A DNA stretch of 6,251 nucleotides from Actinomycetota bacterium (GTDB taxonomy: Bacteria; Actinomycetota; CADDZG01; JAHWKV01), in assembly GCA_019347725.1 (NCBI GenBank), contig JAHWKV010000064.1, positions 1 to 6,251 on the forward strand, in the 5' to 3' direction. The position numbers were made by a program, and so were the translations under genes. The notes beneath the pieces are model-generated. The model had not been told where the DNA came from, made no database searches, and saw only the letters and a list, made by a program, of their open reading frames with translations. Each line of letters opens with the position of its first letter. Position 1 is the stretch's first letter. Shown one piece after another: positions 1 to 5,736 of the stretch.

Positions 1-232
1 GGCCGTTGGCCAGTGCCAGCTGGTCCTTTGCTACTACCGACGGCATGATCGACTGGGTGCTCGTATCGAAAAGCGTCTCGCCGATGCCCAGCACGATCGC
101 CGCGACGTAGAGCGCGGGCAGCGAGAGCCCATCGATGAGCGCCAGCGCGGCCAGCCCACCCATCACCGCCACGCGCAGGACCTGGACATTGCGCATGACC
201 CTGCGCCGGTCCAGCCGATCGGCCAGTGCGCC
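1..232 (-). CDS. MFS transporter fragment (MFS_3/EntS-like), internal piece, both ends missing
   Basis: The last ~77 codons of the frame that starts at 1126 read as an internal MFS segment. First comes the loop 2-3 motif A (GALADRLDRRRVM). Two hydrophobic spans follow, around VAVMGGLAALALIDGL and LPALYVAAIVLGIGETLF, then the family-typical IMPSVVAKDQLALANG. In full-length drug or siderophore exporters of this type (about 400-430 residues, 12 membrane helices) this covers roughly helix 3 to the loop after helix 4. There is no start codon, no helix 1-2 and no C-terminal half here. The family call is firm. That it belongs to the same gene as the TPR domain is doubtful, because the first residues (GALADR) are also plausible TPR-protein sequence. 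Confidence 0.8.
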
Positions 233-1126
233 GGCCGCAACGATCATCGTTTCGGCCCACACCTCCGCGGATACCTCCGTCTGGCTGACCTCGGCACAGA
301 TCTCATTGGCCTTCTCCGGCCGGTCCAGCGCACGGTAGCAATCGGCGATCACGTGATTTTGGTCCCGGCCCCCGCTGATCCGCCGGTAGGACATGAGCTC
401 GGTCAGGGCCTCCTTCCAGCTTCCCAGGTGGTACAGGGATAGACCCAGGATCTCTTGGACCATTGCCGAGCGGGGCGCATTGGCCTTTGCCTGTGCCGCA
501 CTCCTGGCCGCCGCCTCAAAGTTCTCTTCTGCAAACGCCTCCAAAGCAGCCGCCACCGCCGAGGCCACGGCCGGGCCCATCGATTCCCGTGAGGTTTGCT
601 CGATTTCTCTGACCCACTGGCGGGGAAGCTCGCCGGCCTGCTCGGACGTCAACCGTGTTCCGTTGGCCTCCGGACGCTTGTTTTGAATTGGTCTGGGCCG
701 GTACCCGGACCGCTTCGCGCCGTCGCTCCCGGGACCCGATCTGGAGCCCGGCTTGGCGTCAAATCTGGAGGGTCGAGCCGCCCCGCCCGATCGCTTACCC
801 GGACTTCCGGCCGGCCGAGGTCGTTCCTTGCCGGAAGCGGTTTTTCGCTCTCCCGGTTGAGCCGGTCTGCGAGGCGGAGGTTTGCGCTTACCACCGGAGG
901 GCCGGGGAGACGGCCTCTTACCTTCGGCGCCGGCTTGGGTTGGTGCTTTGGCCTCGGAGGGCCTGTCCTCCGGCATGCCCTGGGGCTCGCTGCGGGCGCC
1001 CGCAGGCCGGTTAAACGGCTTTTTGTGTCCCGGCGATTTTCCGCCCGGCTGCGCGGCGCGGCGCGGGGGTCCTGCGGAGCCCTGCCTGGGCCTGTGGGGC
1101 TGGGGTTTGCGCGGTGGCTTCGGCAT
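1..1126 (-). CDS. TPR-repeat protein with basic disordered N-terminus, joined in frame to an MFS transporter fragment (3' end off window)
   Basis: Open frame of 375 codons from ATG at 1126 to the window edge, with no stop. Residues 1 to about 156 are almost free of hydrophobics and rich in Pro, Arg, Lys, Gly and Ser (start MPKPPRKPQPHRPRQ), so probably disordered and able to bind nucleic acid or acidic partners. Residues about 157-300 are alpha-helical TPR-like, with the helix pairs around EENFEAAARSAAQAKANAP, GLSLYHLGSWKEALTEL and VIADCYRALDRPEKANEI, then AETMIVAAGALADR. This matches an actinobacterial TPR family I recognise by pattern; its function is unknown to me. From about residue 298 the protein becomes an MFS transporter (separate entry), so the native C-terminus is missing. 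It lies 75 nt downstream of the lipoprotein gene on the same strand, so cotranscription is possible. The start has only a weak Shine-Dalgarno (TAGG). A 228-codon ORF overlapping in another frame (649-1335) is a composition shadow. Confidence 0.8.
   Translation of the reverse strand, partial: MPKPPRKPQPHRPRQGSAGPPRRAAQPGGKSPGHKKPFNRPAGARSEPQGMPEDRPSEAKAPTQAGAEGKRPSPRPSGGKRKPPPRRPAQPGERKTASGKERPRPAGSPGKRSGGAARPSRFDAKPGSRSGPGSDGAKRSGYRPRPIQNKRPEANGTRLTSEQAGELPRQWVREIEQTSRESMGPAVASAVAAALEAFAEENFEAAARSAAQAKANAPRSAMVQEILGLSLYHLGSWKEALTELMSYRRISGGRDQNHVIADCYRALDRPEKANEICAEVSQTEVSAEVWAETMIVAAGALADRLDRRRVMRNVQVLRVAVMGGLAALALIDGLSLPALYVAAIVLGIGETLFDTSTQSIMPSVVAKDQLALANG
215..235. other. Chimeric joint between TPR gene and MFS gene
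   Basis: On the minus strand this stretch encodes (A)AGALADR. It fits both the end of the TPR protein (IVAAGALADR) and the start of MFS motif A (GALADRLDRRR). The identity of the gene changes across it without a frameshift. About 18-21 bp are shareable by both partners. This is what either a short-overlap misassembly or a microhomology-mediated fusion would leave. Confidence 0.65.
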
Positions 1127-1201
1127 AGCCTAAGAGTAACGCCGATCGCCGGATCTCCGAATCGCCGCATCGATCCGGAGCCGGCCATCTCGGCTAAAAA
1201 G

Positions 1202-1738
1202 CTACACCTCGGGAGTTCCCAGTTGCAGCCACTCATAAAAGGTCTGCGGTTCGCCCTCGATCGAGTAGAGGGTGTCGGAAACGTCGAATTGCCCGGCCGT
1301 TGAATCCAACTGAGCCAAAAGCATGGCGCTGCCACAAGACGTGGAAGCGTTGGGAATCACGTCGCGGAAATCCTCGAAGTCGACCCGGGCCACGTCACCG
1401 TCCAGCTCGGCCGAAATCAACATGCCTTCAGTGTCTTCGGAGAACCAGCCGCCTAAACCTTCAGACTCCTCCTCCTGCGTGGGGCCGGCCAGCAGCTGCT
1501 CCATGGCCGTAGTGAGCGACGCTTTGTCGACGTCTCGCTCAACCGCCACCACCTCGGAACAGTCCTCGTCGTTACCCGAGTGCAGATACACCTCAACGCT
1601 CTGCGCCGCCGCCTCGGTGGGCGAAGGACTCGGTGTGGACTCGATGGGAGAAGGGCTCGGCGTGGCCTCGGACTCATCCTCCGGAGTGCATGCGACGCCG
1701 GCCAGCACCAAAAGAATCATTAGCAACTTTGTTTGCAC
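1202..1738 (-). CDS. GerMN-domain lipoprotein
   Basis: 178-residue predicted exported lipoprotein. I chose the GTG at 1738 because GGAGG lies 6 nt upstream and a short signal peptide follows (VQTKLLMILLVLAGVAC, lipid-accepting Cys17; the lipobox has Gly at -3, which is tolerated but not classic). The longer frame up to 1894 would overlap the ABC-F start and bury the signal peptide. Residues 18-46 are an acidic, Ser/Thr/Pro linker with a repeated TPSPSP unit. Residues 47-178 form a GerMN domain (spore germination/sporulation family): VEVYLH at the start, LLAGPTQEEE, VARVDFEDFRDVIPNASTSCGSA and the C-terminal FYEWLQLGTP. Cys60 and Cys135 could form a disulfide outside the membrane. Despite the name, such proteins are common in actinobacteria that do not form endospores; the ligand is unknown. 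It is divergent from the ABC-F gene and upstream of the TPR gene on the same strand. Confidence 0.88.
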   Translation of the reverse strand: MQTKLLMILLVLAGVACTPEDESEATPSPSPIESTPSPSPTEAAAQSVEVYLHSGNDEDCSEVVAVERDVDKASLTTAMEQLLAGPTQEEESEGLGGWFSEDTEGMLISAELDGDVARVDFEDFRDVIPNASTSCGSAMLLAQLDSTAGQFDVSDTLYSIEGEPQTFYEWLQLGTPEV

Positions 1739-1744
1739 AGTCCA

Positions 1745-1749
1745 CCTCC
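1745..1749 (-). promoter_or_regulatory. Shine-Dalgarno site deciding the lipoprotein start
   Basis: On the minus strand GGAGG (within GGAGGTGGA) lies 6 nt before the GTG at 1738. No comparable site precedes the other in-frame starts, so it fixes the start of the GerMN lipoprotein. Confidence 0.75.
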
Positions 1750-1784
1750 ACCGCTCGACCTTCCCCCAACCGGGCAGGATTACA

Positions 1785-1795
1785 CGTACAGTACG
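1785..1795. repeat. 11-bp perfect palindrome CGTACaGTACG in a divergent intergenic region
   Basis: Two 5-bp arms flank one central base, in the 147-bp gap between the lipoprotein and ABC-F genes, 47 bp upstream of the lipoprotein start. It could be an operator for a dimeric regulator. It could also be chance; no second copy is seen in the window. Confidence 0.3.
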
Positions 1796-1853
1796 CCCAA
1801 ACCACCCCAAAACCCCGGGCGTGCCGGCTGAACCACTAGCAACCGGCTCGGCC

Positions 1854-1885
1854 TTACGTGACGCGTAACCCGTAACCTGTAACCA
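1854..1885 (+). promoter_or_regulatory. Candidate promoter for a leaderless ABC-F transcript
   Basis: No Shine-Dalgarno precedes the ATG at 1886. Instead there are three near copies of GTAACC in 1865-1885. TAACCT at 1873-1878 fits a TANNNT -10 box whose expected start point falls at or next to the ATG. No convincing -35 is visible. Leaderless mRNAs are common in actinobacteria, so this is a reasonable but unproven reading. Confidence 0.35.
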
Positions 1886-3673
1886 ATGGGACACCTTCTA
1901 GGGGCCGAGGGCCTCCATATCAAGCACCAGACCGGCGTCTTGTTCGATTCAGTAACACTTGGCGTCGAAGAAGGCGACCGCATAGGCATCGTCGGCCGCA
2001 ACGGCGAGGGCAAGTCCACCCTGCTCAAGATGCTGGCGGGCACAGTGGAGCCGGACGGCGGCCGGGTCACCCTGCGCCGTGGCACCACCGTCGGGATGCT
2101 GCACCAGTCAGACCTGCTCGACGCCGACCAGACCGCCGGCCACAGTATCGTCGGGGACGTGCCCGACCACGTGTGGGCCCGCGATCCTAGGATCCGCCAG
2201 ATCGTCGATGCGCTCGTCTCCGAGCTGCCCTGGGAGGGCAAGGTGGGCATCTTAAGCGGCGGCCAGCGGCGCCGGGTCGATCTGGCCAAGGTGCTGGTCA
2301 CCGAACCGGACATTCTGCTGCTGGATGAGCCCACCAACCACCTAGACGTCGACGCCATCACGTGGCTGGCCGACCACGTCAAAAGGCGCTGGCCCTCCAA
2401 CTCCGGCGCGCTCTTGGTGGTTACGCACGACCGCTGGTTCCTCGACGAGGTCTCCACCGCCACGTGGGAGGTGCACGACCGCATCGTAGAGCCGTTCGAG
2501 GGCGGCTACTCGGCGTACGTGCTGCAACGCGTGGAAAGAGACCGCATGGCGGCCGTCGTCGAGCGCAAGCGACAGAACCTCATGCGCAAGGAGCTGGCGT
2601 GGCTGCGGCGGGGTCCGCCCGCCAGGACCACCAAACCCAAATTTCGGGTGGACGCTGCCGAGGCGCTGATTGCCGACGAACCACCGCTGCGCAACCCGGT
2701 TGAGCTCAAACGCTTGGCGAGCGCGCGCTTGGGCCGGGAGGTGGTCACTTTGGCGGATGCGTCGGTGTCCTTCGGTGATCGACAGATTCTGCGCGATATC
2801 GAGTGGCATATCGGTCCGGGCGAGCGCACCGGGATCCTGGGCGCCAACGGCGCCGGCAAGACGACACTGCTGCGCCTGATCACCGGCGACCTTCCCCCGA
2901 CCACCGGCGAGGTAAAACACGGCAAGACGGTGAAGATCGCCACGCTCAGCCAGGAGCCGGACGAGCTGAACGAGCTGGCGAACCAGCGAGTCAGCGACGT
3001 CATCAATGAATACAGGACTTCATATGCAGCCGGAGGCAAGGAGATGACTCCGGCGCAACTCCTGGAGGGTTTGGGCTTTGCAAGCGCCAAGCTCTCCAGC
3101 CCGGTCGGCAGACTCTCCGGCGGGCAAAAGCGCCGCCTGCAACTGCTGCTGACCCTGCTGGGCGAGCCGAACGTGTTGATACTTGATGAGCCCTCGAACG
3201 ACCTGGATATCGACATGTTGACGGCCATGGAAGATCTGCTCGACTCCTGGCCGGGCACCCTGTTGGTGGCCTCGCACGACCGTTACATGATCGAGCGGGT
3301 CACCGACCAGCAGTACGCACTTCTCGACGGCCGACTACGCCACCTGCCGGGCGGTGTGGAGCAGTACCTGAAGCTGCGCCACGACTCCATCGGCCGTGCA
3401 CCGACGGCGTCGAACACCGGCACACCGGCGCATCGCGCCAAATCGGATGTGGCGGCACGGCGGAGCGCGGCCAAAAAGATGGCCTCCATCGAACGCCAGC
3501 TTCAGAAGATGCCCGAACAGGTCGAGCAGGCCGGTAAATTGGTTGCCGCCTACGACCAAACTGATTACGAAGGTCTCATGACCCACGTAAAGGCGCTGGA
3601 TGAACTCAAGGCCAAGCAGTCCGAGCTGGAGACGCGCTGGCTGGAGCTATCCGAGCAGTTGGGCGAAGACTAG
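1886..3673 (+). CDS. ABC-F family ATPase, Uup-like (ribosome-associated)
   Basis: 595-residue soluble protein with two ABC ATPase domains and no membrane helices, the hallmark of ABC-F proteins, which bind the ribosomal E site and rescue or tune translation. Domain 1: Walker A GRNGEGKS (37-44), signature LSGGQ (123-127), Walker B ILLLDEPT (143-150) with catalytic Glu148, switch His181. The interdomain linker, about 205-285, is charged and helical and contains RRGPPARTTKPKFR; in this family it reaches toward P-site tRNA. Domain 2: Walker A GANGAGKT (319-326), LSGGQ (410-414), Walker B VLILDEPS (430-437) with Glu435, switch His464. The tail, about 525-595, is Lys/Glu/Gln-rich and predicted coiled coil, as in Uup. 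Both ATP sites look intact. Length is normal. It could alternatively be an antibiotic-protection ABC-F, but nothing nearby supports that. It is transcribed divergently from the lipoprotein and converges on the small membrane protein gene (19 nt between stops). Confidence 0.93.
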   Translation: MGHLLGAEGLHIKHQTGVLFDSVTLGVEEGDRIGIVGRNGEGKSTLLKMLAGTVEPDGGRVTLRRGTTVGMLHQSDLLDADQTAGHSIVGDVPDHVWARDPRIRQIVDALVSELPWEGKVGILSGGQRRRVDLAKVLVTEPDILLLDEPTNHLDVDAITWLADHVKRRWPSNSGALLVVTHDRWFLDEVSTATWEVHDRIVEPFEGGYSAYVLQRVERDRMAAVVERKRQNLMRKELAWLRRGPPARTTKPKFRVDAAEALIADEPPLRNPVELKRLASARLGREVVTLADASVSFGDRQILRDIEWHIGPGERTGILGANGAGKTTLLRLITGDLPPTTGEVKHGKTVKIATLSQEPDELNELANQRVSDVINEYRTSYAAGGKEMTPAQLLEGLGFASAKLSSPVGRLSGGQKRRLQLLLTLLGEPNVLILDEPSNDLDIDMLTAMEDLLDSWPGTLLVASHDRYMIERVTDQQYALLDGRLRHLPGGVEQYLKLRHDSIGRAPTASNTGTPAHRAKSDVAARRSAAKKMASIERQLQKMPEQVEQAGKLVAAYDQTDYEGLMTHVKALDELKAKQSELETRWLELSEQLGED

Positions 3674-3692
3674 ACCCGTCACACGGCGGCGG

Positions 3693-3977
3693 CTAGAAGT
3701 AGTACCAGACCATCAGCAAGAGGATCAGATACCATCCGACAGCCAACCCGCCCACGGTGGTTCCGAAGACCGCCACGGTTCGGCCGATCGCGCTTCCCTG
3801 GTCGTTACCCACGCCCCTAAGGGCCAGTACGCCAAGGAACAATGCAATGACCGACAAGAAGATCGCGTCGGGGCCGAGAAGAAACAAGGCCGCTATGCTC
3901 GCGGCTGCGACCAGCGCCGAGGCCGCCGCTGTGATGTTGGTTTTACTCGCCTGTGCTGATGGTGCTTGAAGACTCAT
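3693..3977 (-). CDS. Small three-helix membrane protein (DUF4190-like)
   Basis: 94-residue hydrophobic protein. The ATG at 3977 was chosen because GGAGG sits 5 nt upstream; a TTG four codons earlier (3989) lies inside that ribosome site. Predicted layout: short polar N-terminus (MSLQAPSAQASKTN), helix 15-34, helix 38-53, a loop with Arg54, Asp59 and Arg66, then a long hydrophobic stretch 67-91 ending WYYF. The pattern of a helix pair followed by LGVLALRG and a small glycine-rich loop resembles DUF4190-type proteins. No catalytic residues are visible and the function is unknown. The gene converges on the ABC-F gene and diverges from the MBL-fold gene across 141 bp. Confidence 0.75.
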   Translation of the reverse strand: MSLQAPSAQASKTNITAAASALVAAASIAALFLLGPDAIFLSVIALFLGVLALRGVGNDQGSAIGRTVAVFGTTVGGLAVGWYLILLLMVWYYF

Positions 3978-3982
3978 CCGGA

Positions 3983-3987
3983 CCTCC
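3983..3987 (-). promoter_or_regulatory. Shine-Dalgarno site for the small membrane protein
   Basis: GGAGG on the minus strand, 5 nt before ATG 3977. It selects this start over the upstream TTG. Confidence 0.7.
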
Positions 3988-3997
3988 AAGTTTGGGG

Positions 3998-4014
3998 ACT
4001 AGGTTGTACTAGGT
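3998..4014. repeat. Direct repeat ACTAGGT x2 with 10-bp period
   Basis: ACTAGGT occurs at 3998-4004 and 4008-4014, one helical turn apart, between the divergent small membrane protein and MBL-fold genes. It is placed where an activator or repressor of the minus-strand gene could bind. No partner regulator is in the window. The rest of 3978-4118 shows no clear -35/-10 pair; TAGCAT at 4076-4081 is a possible -10 for the plus-strand gene. Confidence 0.35.
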
Positions 4015-4118
4015 ACTTGCCCAGAGCGGGTCGGCGCCAAACCGAAACGGTCCAGACTGATAACGGCGATATCGGTAGCATGGAAGTCCGAAGTCTCTCG
4101 ACACCTGGATCTCACTCA

Positions 4119-5024
4119 ATGACCGAGCGCGCGGAAGTCCAGACCTTGGACACGAATATGCACGGCTGGCCGGGCATCACGGCGGTGTACCTGCTGCCCG
4201 GACGCAATCCCGCCGTGATAGATACAGGACCCGGCTCCTCCGTGGAGCATGTCCTCCCGGCTCTGCAGGCCGCGGGAATCGACAGCCTGGCCTGGATCGT
4301 GCTCACCCACATCCACCTGGACCACGCCGGCGCCGCCGGCCACCTGGCGCAGCACTTCCCGGAGGCCAAGGTCGTAGTTCGCAAGGAGGGCGCCCGGCAT
4401 CTGGCGGACCCCAGCCGCCTGTGGGCCTCGGCCTCGCAGCTTTACCCGAACATGCAGGAGCTGTGGGGAAAGATGCTGCCGGTCGATCCGGACCGCATCG
4501 TAGCAATCTCCGAAGACGGTCCCGTCGTCGAGCTCGGCGGCGGGCGGCGGCTGGAGGCGCACTACGCGCCCGGCCACGCCAAGCACCAGATGGCCCTGCT
4601 GGACTCGCACACCGGTGACCTGTTCGTGGGCGACGCCCTGGGCGTCCAGATACCTGAAGCCGGCGTGGTGCGTCCGGCCACCCCACCGCCCGAGTTCGAT
4701 TTGGAGCTGACCGTCCACACCGCCGAGCGCCTGCACAAGCTAGGGCCAAGCCGGGTCTTCCCCACGCACTACGGCCCGGCGCCGGATGTGCACCAAATCT
4801 TCGAGGAAGCACCCCGCCGCTTCACGCAGTGGGTAGAGGCCGCCGAGCGCGTTTACGCTGCCGGGGGCGGTCTGGAAGAGATGGTCGAGGACTTCCGAGC
4901 CCGCCGGCCCGAGTTCTACCCCGACCTGGACCCCGAGGTAGTCGAGAAGTTCGAGTACAGCTGCTCCTACGACCTAAACGCCCGGGGGATCCTGCGCTAC
5001 CTGCAGCAGCGAAACACTCGTTAG
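4119..5024 (+). CDS. MBL-fold metallo-hydrolase
   Basis: 301-residue cytosolic metallo-beta-lactamase-fold enzyme, probably a two-metal (zinc or similar) hydrolase. Metal ligands in order: HIHLDH (His64, His66, Asp68, His69), His153 in PGHAKHQ, Asp172 in GDALG and His217 in THYGP, a complete set. The N-terminal VQTLDTNMHGWPGITAVYLL and the C-terminal EKFEYSCSYDLNARGILRYL are typical of a family widespread in actinobacteria. Its substrate is unknown; thioester and lactone hydrolysis are known in related MBL enzymes. Starts: the ATG at 4119 places the protein start where relatives begin. Alternatives are 4080 (39 nt longer) and 3966, which would overlap the start of the divergent gene. None has a strong Shine-Dalgarno. 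It is the last plus-strand gene before the rRNA operon, which points toward it. Confidence 0.9.
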   Translation: MTERAEVQTLDTNMHGWPGITAVYLLPGRNPAVIDTGPGSSVEHVLPALQAAGIDSLAWIVLTHIHLDHAGAAGHLAQHFPEAKVVVRKEGARHLADPSRLWASASQLYPNMQELWGKMLPVDPDRIVAISEDGPVVELGGGRRLEAHYAPGHAKHQMALLDSHTGDLFVGDALGVQIPEAGVVRPATPPPEFDLELTVHTAERLHKLGPSRVFPTHYGPAPDVHQIFEEAPRRFTQWVEAAERVYAAGGGLEEMVEDFRARRPEFYPDLDPEVVEKFEYSCSYDLNARGILRYLQQRNTR

Positions 5025-5085
5025 ATGCCATAGGTCACGTCCACGCGTAGGCATTGCCTGCCGCTCGGATTGAGCACCAGAGCGC

Positions 5086-5123
5086 GAAGAAGCCCGCCGG
5101 CTAAATGCCTGGCGGGCTCCTTC
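5086..5123 (-). terminator. rRNA operon terminator hairpin
   Basis: Inverted repeat 5086-5098 / 5111-5123 directly downstream of 5S. The only unmatched pair is a G-U wobble when read as minus-strand RNA but an A-C mismatch on the plus strand, which favours the minus (rRNA) direction. The loop closes further with a GGC/GCC stem around AUUUA. There is no clear U-tract, which is usual for actinobacterial terminators. It may also stop the convergent MBL-fold transcript that ends at 5024. Between 5025 and 5085 I see nothing. Confidence 0.75.
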
Positions 5124-5131
5124 TACAAAAA

Positions 5132-5249
5132 TCCCGGCAGCGACCTACTCTCCCACCCAGTTGCCCAGGCAGTACCATCGGCGGTGGAGGGCTTAACTGC
5201 CGGGTTCGGAATGGGACCGGGTGTTTCCCCTCCCCTATGGCCACCGGAA
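5132..5249 (-). rRNA. rrf: 5S ribosomal RNA
   Basis: Minus-strand sequence has the conserved 5S core: GGTCCCATTCCGAACCCGG, then TTAAGCCCTCC, CGATGGTACTGC and GGGAGAGTAGGTCGC. The ends pair as helix I (5240-5247 with 5134-5141, eight pairs including G-U). The exact ends are uncertain by a few nucleotides. It lies 3' of 23S in the usual order. The spacer 5250-5304 contains only a small GGGG-UGUG-CCCC hairpin at 5266-5277. Confidence 0.93.
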
Positions 5250-5304
5250 AACCTAAGTTTTCAAAGGGGTGTGCCCCAGGAGAACAACATAGCGAGCGCG
5301 AGCG

Positions 5305-5610
5305 TCGATCAAGCCCTCGGACTATTAGTACGGGTCAGCTGAGTACATTGCTGTACTTACACATCCCGCCTATCTACGCAGTGGTCTGCTGCGGTCCTTA
5401 CCGGATTACTCCGTGAGAGTTCTCATCTTGGAGTGGGCTTCGCACTTAGATGCTTTCAGCGCTTATCCCGTCCGAACGTAGCCAATGAGCCATGCCGCTG
5501 GCGCGACAACTCACACACCAGAGGTTCGTCCGTCCCGGTCCTCTCGTACTAGGGACAGCTCTCCTCAAAACTCTTGCGCCCATGGAGGATAGGGACCGAA
5601 CTGTCTCGCG
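5305..5610 (-). rRNA. rrl: 23S ribosomal RNA, 3' exon (after E. coli position 2593)
   Basis: Minus-strand sequence begins CGCGAGACAGTTCGGTCCC and carries the universal 3' domain. This includes the sarcin-ricin loop (AGTACGAGAGGACCGG), GGCTACGTTCGGACGGGATA, GCTGAAAGCATCTAAG and the 3' end near GTACTAATAGTCCGAGGGC. About 306 nt fits the ~311 nt expected from E. coli 2594 to the end. The first exon bases correspond to C2594-G2595. The loop of helix 93 reads GCGA instead of E. coli GUGA, still a GNRA tetraloop. Upstream of 5610 the sequence is not 23S but intron; the 5' exon (about 90% of the gene) and 16S are not in the window. The 3' end is uncertain by a few nucleotides. Confidence 0.93.
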
Positions 5611-5736
5611 CATGTTGATTCCCGCATTACTGCGGGCACAGACTATACCTTCACCCTCTTTCAAGGGGCTGGCGTGTTATGGCGAACCGCTTCGTCTGGT
5701 TATCAAGCCAGACTCGCCATCTCTTCGCTTAAAGGT

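Noticed and set aside
1149..1195. Inverted repeats CCGGATC/GATCCGG and AGCCG/CGGCT between lipoprotein and TPR genes, considered as a terminator
   Set aside because: Stems are short with a long loop, and the A/T run lies on the wrong side for the minus-strand transcript.
596..1335. Long overlapping ORFs on both strands (596-1303 plus; 649-1335 minus)
   Set aside because: They overlap the TPR protein's basic head and the lipoprotein gene. Their translations are low-complexity Arg/Pro/Gly with no family pattern, as expected from GC-rich shadow frames.
1739..1894. Longer start for the lipoprotein (ATG at 1894)
   Set aside because: It would place 52 residues before the signal peptide and overlap the ABC-F start; the GTG at 1738 has a strong Shine-Dalgarno and a proper lipoprotein signal.
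2342..3258. Antisense ORFs of 192 and 250 codons opposite the ABC-F gene
   Set aside because: The plus-strand ABC-F has complete motifs throughout; the antisense translations show none and reflect GC-rich third positions.
3966..4118. Longer starts for the MBL-fold gene (3966 and 4080)
   Set aside because: The start at 3966 overlaps the divergent gene's start. The extra residues do not resemble the family, whose proteins begin just before the VQTLDT-like strand.
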